A DNA stretch of 5,968 bases from Acidobacteriaceae bacterium. GTDB taxonomy: Bacteria; Acidobacteriota; Terriglobia; Terriglobales; Acidobacteriaceae. The stretch is taken from NCBI GenBank assembly GCA_003135315.1, contig PLBD01000399.1:1-5968 (forward strand). Reading direction: 5' to 3'. The notes under the pieces are model-generated. The model was given only the letters and a program-made list of their open reading frames with translations, had not been told where the DNA came from and ran no database searches. A program made the translations under genes and the position numbers. Shown here piece by piece: positions 1 to 4,900 of the stretch. The number at the start of each line of letters is the position of its first letter. Position 1 is the stretch's first letter.

Positions 1-135
1 GTTGCCACCTATATTGTTACCCTAGCTTGGCTCGGAACTGCTAGTTGGGGGAAGGCCAATCAGACGCCGGCGCCCCCGGCGTATCAACCTCAGTCCGCGG
101 AGGCCGGCGATTGGTTCCAGAAAAAAGGGTGGTAG
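1..135 (+). CDS. 3' end of an unidentified gene (last 44 codons)
   Basis: Frame 1 is open from the window edge to a TAG at 133-135, while the other two forward frames stop within the first 45 bases. The visible tail starts with a mostly hydrophobic stretch (V-A-T-Y-I-V-T-L-A-W-L-G-T-A) that could be the end of a membrane segment. It continues as a Pro/Ala/Gln-rich linker and ends in D-W-F-Q-K-K-G-W. This would suit a membrane protein with a short polar tail, but I do not recognise the family and assign no function. The start and most of the gene lie to the left of the window. With only 44 codons, a chance open frame cannot be excluded. Confidence 0.45.
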   Translation, partial: VATYIVTLAWLGTASWGKANQTPAPPAYQPQSAEAGDWFQKKGW

Positions 136-147
136 GGGCTGCGGGAT

Positions 148-167
148 GGGGGGCGGGGAAGCCCCCT
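148..167 (+). terminator. GC-only hairpin after the first gene; possible terminator
   Basis: GGGGGC (149-154) pairs perfectly with GCCCCC (161-166) around the loop GGGGAA, and G148-T167 could add a wobble pair. It lies 13 bases after the stop codon at 135, where a terminator would be expected. There is no T-run after the stem, so it is not a canonical intrinsic terminator. It could be a weak or factor-assisted terminator, or simply a 3'-end stabilising stem. Beyond it, up to about 230, I see no gene or other recognisable signal. Confidence 0.3.
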
Positions 168-231
168 CGGCGCTCCAGACGACGCTGAAGTGACCGTCAG
201 AAACGCTCTGCTCCCGTTATTCGAACTGCGA

Positions 232-259
232 TTGTACACGCAGAACCGGTCTGTATAAA
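232..259 (+). promoter_or_regulatory. Weak sigma-70-like promoter ahead of the tandem repeats
   Basis: TTGTAC (232-237) and TATAAA (254-259) are separated by 16 bp. The -10 box matches the consensus at five of six positions, but the -35 box matches only at TTG. Transcription would start near 266 and run through the repeat array at 279-342 into the two small reading frames. If the repeats are protein-binding sites, they would sit just downstream of this start, as repressor sites often do. Confidence is low because of the poor -35 box. Confidence 0.25.
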
Positions 260-278
260 CGTGGGGTTTTTGGAATTG

Positions 279-342
279 TTCGAATTGAGTTGCAGTAATG
301 TTCGATTTGCGCTGCAGTGAATTCGAATTATTTTGCAGTAAG
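279..342 (+). repeat. Three tandem imperfect 21-22 bp direct repeats
   Basis: The copies are 279-300, 301-321 and 322-342. Over 20 aligned positions they share TTCGAWTTRNKYTGCAGTRA, with 14 positions invariant: TTCGA at the left, TT in the middle, TGCAGT and A at the right. The 21-22 bp period is two turns of DNA, so a bound protein would meet each copy on the same helix face. Single TTCGAA hexamers also occur outside the array, at 220-225, 359-364 and 802-807, without the TGCAGT half. The array could be an operator for the nearby small HTH protein or a multi-site transposase-binding end; IS21-family and Tn7-like elements have several direct repeats in their ends. The sequence alone does not decide. 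Confidence 0.8.
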
Positions 343-478
343 TCAGTGGCTGGACGGCTTCGAATCAGACCGAGAGCTTGAGCCCATAGCTGACCGCGGG
401 AAGCTGAGGAACGACAAGCCCAGCGAAATCGTCAAAGGAAGTAAAATTGACTGCGTCAGCAGCACCCAGCACCGATGA
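317..478 (+). CDS. Small reading frame (53 aa from GTG), possibly the 3' remnant of a longer gene
   Basis: The frame is open from 299 and stops with TGA at 476-478. The only usable start I find is GTG at 317, which has no Shine-Dalgarno sequence and lies inside the tandem repeats. From about residue 9 the product looks protein-like and is rich in charged residues (W-L-D-G-F-E-S-D-R-E-L-E-P-I-A-D-R-G-K-L-R, then P-S-E-I-V-K). I do not recognise it. Its stop overlaps the start of the HTH gene as ATGA, an arrangement usual for translationally coupled genes and the main support for it being coding. Because its N-terminus is repeat DNA, an alternative is that positions 343-478 are the tail of a gene cut off by whatever brought in the repeats. 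No signal peptide or membrane segment is seen. Confidence 0.4.
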   Translation: MNSNYFAVSQWLDGFESDRELEPIADRGKLRNDKPSEIVKGSKIDCVSSTQHR

Positions 479-654
479 GAACTTTTGAGCTCCGCAGACA
501 ACGAATCTTTGATCATTTCTGCCAGCATGGGGCAGCATCTGCGGCAAAAGAATTTGGCATCAGCCGCACCCGCGTATACCAGATTGTGGAATGGGTGCAC
601 TACGGACAAAAGAAACCGGCAGTCTTGAAGAAGTCCCGCAATCCCGTGAGATGA
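475..654 (+). CDS. Small helix-turn-helix DNA-binding protein (59 aa)
   Basis: The product starts M-R-T-F-E-L-R-R-Q-R. It contains a clear helix-turn-helix at about residues 22-42: A-A-S-A-A-K-E-F-G-I-S-R-T-R-V-Y-Q-I-V-E-W, with the turn at F-G-I-S and a recognition helix S-R-T-R-V-Y-Q-I-V. The pattern resembles the HTH of sigma-factor region 4 and of small recombinase or resolvase tails. The last 17 residues are basic (K-K-P, K-K-S-R, R at the end). ATG 475 is the only ATG after an in-frame stop at 448-450. It lacks a close Shine-Dalgarno but overlaps the preceding stop as ATGA, so re-initiation by ribosomes from the upstream frame is plausible. Its length is that of a bare DNA-binding domain: it may be a stand-alone regulator, perhaps of the repeats at 279-342, or a remnant of a longer recombinase or transposase. 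The partner and target are inferred. Confidence 0.6.
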   Translation: MRTFELRRQRIFDHFCQHGAASAAKEFGISRTRVYQIVEWVHYGQKKPAVLKKSRNPVR

Positions 655-668
655 CATTCGTACGGGAT
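641..668 (+). other. Inverted repeat spanning the stop codon of the HTH gene
   Basis: ATCCCGT (641-647) pairs with ACGGGAT (662-668) across a 14-base loop that contains the TGA at 652-654. Allowing one bulged base, GC at 637-638 can also pair with GC at 669-670. No T-run follows, so it is not a typical intrinsic terminator. It may stabilise the 3' end of a short transcript or be chance. Confidence 0.3.
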
Positions 669-912
669 GCTTGCTGATACCTTCCCGAAACCACATGCGG
701 AAATGATTGGCCCATTCCATAGCCGGCATGGCCAGTGGTTCTTTACCTGCCCGGTGACCATCCTATCCGTCCGTTAGTTTGCAAAGCGGTGGCGAGATGA
801 GTTCGAAGCACGTTGAACATTCACGAGTCTCCTTCTCGCAAATTTATTTCTTGCTCGTTGCTCTGGAACGACGACAGGCCACATCTTTAGAGATAGCCTA
901 GCAACTTCTAGT
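655..912. other. Gene-free stretch between the HTH gene and the promoter region
   Basis: I find no convincing gene on either strand in the roughly 400 bases between 655 and the gene start at 1067. Short forward frames exist (36 codons from ATG 667 and 34 from ATG 797) but they have no domain, family resemblance or good ribosome binding site. A lone TTCGAA at 802-807 repeats the first half of the 279-342 repeat unit. CAACT (902-906) and AGTTG (910-914) form a small inverted repeat just before the palindromes described next. Decayed mobile DNA is possible but I see no recognisable transposase. Confidence 0.5.
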
Positions 913-944
913 TGTACGTACATTATCACGTCGCCACTTAAGTG
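913..944 (+). promoter_or_regulatory. Two perfect 10-bp palindromes upstream of the -35 box; candidate operator
   Basis: TGTACGTACA (913-922) and CACTTAAGTG (935-944) are each their own reverse complement. Their centres are 22 bp apart, about two helical turns, and the second ends 3 bp before the -35 box of the promoter at 948-976. That position suits an activator or repressor dimer pair acting on the two-gene unit downstream. The two palindromes differ in sequence, so they need not bind the same protein. Role inferred from position only. Confidence 0.4.
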
Positions 945-947
945 CTG

Positions 948-976
948 TTGACAGGAATCGCAGATTGATTTATAAG
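948..976 (+). promoter_or_regulatory. Near-consensus sigma-70 promoter of the secreted-protein/RHS unit
   Basis: The -35 box TTGACA (948-953) is a perfect match, the spacer is the optimal 17 bp, and the -10 box TATAAG (971-976) matches at five of six positions. Transcription should start near 982-984, leaving a leader of roughly 85 bases before the ATG at 1067. It is the strongest promoter seen in the window. The next gene (to 1879) and the RHS gene are separated by only 26 bases, so both are probably read from here. Confidence 0.7.
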
Positions 977-1055
977 TCAACACCGCTAGTTGTTTTCGCT
1001 CCCACGACAATTTCAGTCGCAACAGAATTTTTCACTGGGTACTTGTCCCAGCGAT

Positions 1056-1059
1056 GGAG
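1056..1059 (+). promoter_or_regulatory. Ribosome binding site that fixes the start at 1067
   Basis: GGAG lies 7 bases before ATG 1067. This supports 1067 over the more distant TTG at 965, which falls inside the promoter, and over ATG 1103, which would remove the charged start of the signal peptide. Confidence 0.65.
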
Positions 1060-1066
1060 CTTGGCT

Positions 1067-1879
1067 ATGTGTCTTTCGCACCTCCGAATTCGTGCGTCCA
1101 TCATGGCAGCGGTCATCATCTCAGCCGGCTTGACGCCAAGCGTAGCTACCGATAAGCATCAGAAGGCGCAGAATTACCCATCGGGGTTGAGTTGGGTTAT
1201 GCAGGCGATGACGGCGTTGACTGGCGGTAGTCCAGTGAACAGCGTGAGCTTAAGCGGCTCGGTGACCTGGACAATCGGAAATAACCAAGGCAATGGAACG
1301 ATCACCCTGCAGTCCACGGCGAATACCAACAGCCAGATCCAGCTTTCCACTAGCGCCGGCAACCGCTCTGAGAGCCGCAGCTGGGCAAGCGATGGCAGCG
1401 GTCCGATTGGTCAATGGACTGACCTCAACGGTCAACCTCATCAGATGGCGCAACATAATTGCTGGACCGATGCAGTTTGGTTTTTCCCAGCCCTGTCCAT
1501 GCTTTCCGACTACACCGATCCAACGATGGTTTACAACGACTTGGGTCAAGAACAGCATAACGGTCATAATGTCGAGCATATTCAGGCGTACCGATCAATC
1601 CCCGGTGCACCATCCAACATCCTGGCCCGTTTGAGTACAGTCGATTACTACCTGGATTCGCAAACCGCCATCCCCGTGGCTGTGGCGTTCGCCACCCATG
1701 CTGATGGCGATCTGAATGTGAACATCCCTGTTGACATCGAGTTCTCCCAATATCAAGCAGTCGATGGAATTCAAACGCCCTTTGAGGTCACGAGATCGTT
1801 CAACAGTTCGCCCTTGTACCAGATCACGATCAGCAGCGTGGGCCTGAACGGCCAAGGCTTGCCTGTTCGCCAGCCTTAG
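1067..1879 (+). CDS. Secreted protein, possibly LolA-like fold, encoded ahead of the RHS gene (270 aa)
   Basis: The first 27 residues form a Sec signal peptide: a start with Arg residues (L-R-I-R), a hydrophobic core (M-A-A-V-I-I-S-A-G-L) and a likely cut after S-V-A. The mature part opens with an amphipathic stretch (W-V-M-Q-A-M-T-A-L-T-G-G, about 43-54), then alternating beta-type segments (S-V-S-L-S-G-S-V-T-W-T-I). A middle helix-like W-T-D-A-V-W-F-F-P-A-L-S-M-L lies at about 133-146. The end has I-P-V-D-I-E-F-S-Q-Y-Q-A-V-D-G-I-Q-T-P-F-E-V (220-241) followed by a last strand. The strand-turn pattern Y-x-x-V-D-G-I-x-x-P-F is what LolA/LolB-like lipoprotein-binding folds show near their C-terminus, so I suggest that fold without certainty. 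I recall similar secreted hypothetical proteins in Acidobacteria, some near RHS genes. The frame is open further upstream, but that part overlaps the promoter. The gene sits 26 bases before the RHS gene and is probably co-transcribed. It may serve as a periplasmic helper for the large protein; its actual function is unknown. Confidence 0.7.
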   Translation: MCLSHLRIRASIMAAVIISAGLTPSVATDKHQKAQNYPSGLSWVMQAMTALTGGSPVNSVSLSGSVTWTIGNNQGNGTITLQSTANTNSQIQLSTSAGNRSESRSWASDGSGPIGQWTDLNGQPHQMAQHNCWTDAVWFFPALSMLSDYTDPTMVYNDLGQEQHNGHNVEHIQAYRSIPGAPSNILARLSTVDYYLDSQTAIPVAVAFATHADGDLNVNIPVDIEFSQYQAVDGIQTPFEVTRSFNSSPLYQITISSVGLNGQGLPVRQP

Positions 1880-1887
1880 AGGCTGGC
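1869..1887 (+). other. Intercistronic hairpin with the stop codon in its loop
   Basis: GCCAGCC (1869-1875) pairs perfectly with GGCTGGC (1881-1887). The five-base loop TTAGA contains the TAG that ends the upstream gene. The stem ends 5 bases before the AAGGA ribosome binding site of the RHS gene. No T-run follows, so transcription should continue. A ribosome finishing the first gene would melt the stem, so it could couple translation of the two genes or set their ratio, or protect the 3' end of a processed upstream message. The structure is seen; the role is inferred. Confidence 0.55.
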
Positions 1888-1892
1888 CTGAA

Positions 1893-1897
1893 AAGGA
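1893..1897 (+). promoter_or_regulatory. Ribosome binding site of the RHS gene
   Basis: AAGGA lies 8 bases before ATG 1906, within a purine-rich run. It fixes the RHS start, which is also where a complete signal peptide begins. Confidence 0.7.
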
Positions 1898-1905
1898 AAA
1901 ACGAC

Positions 1906-4900
1906 ATGATCCGGCGGTTTGTCCTGTCCCCAACTCTGGTTTGCTTGTTTGTGTTTATCGCAGCGGTCTGTTCTTTGGCTCAACAGCCAACCACAGGACT
2001 ACCGCCCCTTGGCAGCTTCGGAGGTGGGCCGTTCGACATTGTCAACTTGGCGAACCTGAATGTGCATCTCTCCATCCCGGTATTCAGCCGGGCGGGGAGA
2101 GGTATACCCTTCAGCTACAGTTTGGGTTATGACAGCCTGACATGGGAGCCTGGCCCTTCCGGCGGGGGGACTGCATGGCAGCCAGTGAACAGCAGTTGGG
2201 GATGGCGAGCAATCACCGAGGCCGCAACTGGATATGTCACCTACGGGACGGCGACACTTACTCTGACTTGCTACTCGGCTGGAATACCCGAAGGAACAAT
2301 AATCACGTACGGCAGCTTTCTCTACCATGACCCCACTGGCGGATTTCACCCATTTAATGGAACTGCTGTGGTGGCTTCTCGGCCCTCGTGGTGCGGCGGA
2401 AACTACACAACTCCTCTGACTAACGCGGTTGCCCTCGACAATTCTGGTTACATTTTAACCACTAACGCCACTACCGCCACGGTGAATGCTCGTGGCGGTC
2501 TCACTATCGTAACGCCTCCGGTTCAGAATTCAACCGGCGCTGGGTCGATCACCGATGCGAACGGGAACACCATTTCGATCAGCTCTAGCGGCGTCATTAC
2601 CGACACCCTAGGTACAGCACTGACCGTGAGCGGCACACCCCCGGGAAACGTTACCTACACCTACACCGCGCCAAACAATAACGAAGTGAGTGTGACGGTC
2701 TCCTACACCGAACATTGGGTGCAGACGTGCTTCGAGGTATCAGGAATCAGCGAATACCCTGCTACCGAGGTGCCTTTGATTAGCACGATCACCCTGCCTG
2801 ACGGAAGCTCTTACCAATTCTCATACGAAACCACGGTCGGCTGCGGAACCAGCGGCAAAACCACCGGCCGGATCGCATCCGTCACTCTACCGACTGGCGG
2901 CACGATCTCCTACTCATATTCCGGCACAGGTTGCGGCAACACCAGCAACTGCATGATGGCTGACGGCGGTCCTGCCAGCATGACAAGAACCTTCAGCGGA
3001 TTTGGTTCCTGGACCTATACTCGTGCCGTACAATCGGGTCAGCAGCTTCCGCAAACAAGCACAACGGTTATTGACCCGTCGGGCAACGAGACCGATCTGA
3101 ACTTCTCGGGCGTTTATGAGACTCAGGGCAACGCCTACAACGGTAATGGCGGGTCCAAATCTCTACTTAAGAATACCTTCGATTGCTACAATGGAAACTT
3201 CACTAGCTGCCCGACAGCTATCGTGACTCCGCCGATCACGCAGAAATGGCTATATGATGAGCTTACCGACTCGGGCTTATACAAGACGAGCGTTCAAAGT
3301 TATGATCAATATGGTAACGTGACGGGGGAGAACGACTATGGCTATGCGACGGGATCACCGCTCGTTATCCGGAACATGGCCATAAGCTACAACTCTGCAC
3401 TATGCAGTTCGAAGAACATCTGTGATCATCCATCCAGTGTGCAGGTGAACAGCGGCTCTGGTACGCAGTTTGGTTTGACCAACTATTTCTATAACGGAAA
3501 CGGCAATGCCACAGAGGTTCAACGTTGGGTTTCCGGCAGCAGCTATCTGACCCAACAGTACAGCTACAATGGCAATGGGACCGTAAGCACGGCTACCGAT
3601 CCCAACAACACAGTCACCAGCTATACCTACAATAGCAGCATTTGCAATGGAGCATTCCCCACCAGCGTTACCGTCGGATCATTGACAACTCGATACAACT
3701 ATAACTGCAGCGGCGGCGTGGTGACATCGATTATCGACCCAAACGGCGCCACCACTGCCACGAGCTATACTGATCCATATTTCTGGCGCCCTGCTTCCAC
3801 GACCGATGCACTTGGCAATGTGACCGATTACAACTACTATGGGGTGAATAACGCTGGAACTAGCCCCGCACTAAGCGTCACGCAGACGGAGTCGGTCCTG
3901 GCGTTTAACTCCTCTATCGTAGACAGGCTGAATACGGTTGACGGTTTTGGCAGACTTTCTCTCAGCCAGGTACGCGAAGGCCCCGGGTCGAGCACTTGGG
4001 ATACGATAGAATACCTCTACAATAATTCTGGTCAAGTCTCATGGGTCACGCTTCCGTTCGCCGATTCCGCCGGGACAATCCAAGGGAATTTGCCCGCTAC
4101 AAACTACACCTATGATGGCCTGGGCCGTTATGTTGATATCAAGCAGTCGCCCTGGACCAACCTCGACATCCACTACACATATTCTCTGAATGATGTCGAA
4201 GTGACGGTAAATCCTGCTCCCACGGGAGAAAACGCGAAGAGCCGGCAATTAGAGTACGATGCACTGGGTCGGCTGACCTCGGTTTGCGAGATGACCTCGA
4301 TGAACGGTTCCGGTAGCTGTCCACAGCAGACCGGACATACCGGTTTCTACACCAGCTATCTATATGACCCCCTGGGCGATCTCACCAACGTTACGCAAAG
4401 CACCCAGAGCCGCTCGTACTCCTATGATGGTCTTAGCCGCATGACATCCGAGAGTAATCCTGAATCGGGCACGACGACCTATACCTACGACTCCATAGGC
4501 GCGAGCTATTGCGCCGGTTCTGCCAGTAGCTCGCCCGGCGACCTGACTGGCAAGGCGGATGCGGTAGGAAACCATGTATGCTATTACTACGACGGTCTCC
4601 ATCGCCTCACAGCCGTTGGCAACAACAATCAGAGCGCAACCAATCCCTGCTTACGATTTGCCTACGACAACAGCACGGGCGTTAAGGGGTCGATTCCGGC
4701 GGGCATCAGCATCGCCAATCCTATGGGGCGCATGGTCGAAGCAGAGACCGACAACTGCGGCGCACAGGGCGACCCCACAATCACGGATGAGTGGTTCAGC
4801 TACTCGGCGAGGGGCGATCAGACTGATGCGTGGGAATCGACGCTGAATTCAGGTGGCTGGTATCATTCGCAGAATCAGTATGCTGCGAATGGGGCGATAT

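Noticed and set aside
343..729. Reverse-strand frame of 128 codons
   Set aside because: It lies opposite the HTH gene and the ATGA-overlapping frame, is rich in Ser, Cys and Leu without any domain I can see, and has no well-placed ribosome binding site.
655..777. In-frame continuation of 40 codons after the TGA of the HTH gene, as possible stop readthrough
   Set aside because: The added stretch has no domain or clear protein character, and nothing near the TGA suggests recoding; chance is simpler.
797..901. 34-codon forward frame in the same frame as the secreted protein, possibly its broken 5' end
   Set aside because: The secreted protein already has its own signal peptide, start and promoter downstream; the small frame has only a weak start context.
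774..1022. Reverse-strand frame of 82 codons
   Set aside because: It crosses the forward promoter and palindromes and shows no recognisable family or start signal.
965..1066. Extending the secreted protein to a TTG start at 965 (304 aa)
   Set aside because: This segment contains the promoter -10 box and the probable transcription start, has no ribosome binding site at the TTG, and would place the signal peptide internally.
1906..1980. Lipoprotein signal (lipobox) at the start of the RHS protein
   Set aside because: The cysteines at residues 13 and 22 are not preceded by a proper lipobox (V, not G/A/S, stands before C22); S-L-A followed by Q-Q fits ordinary signal peptidase I.
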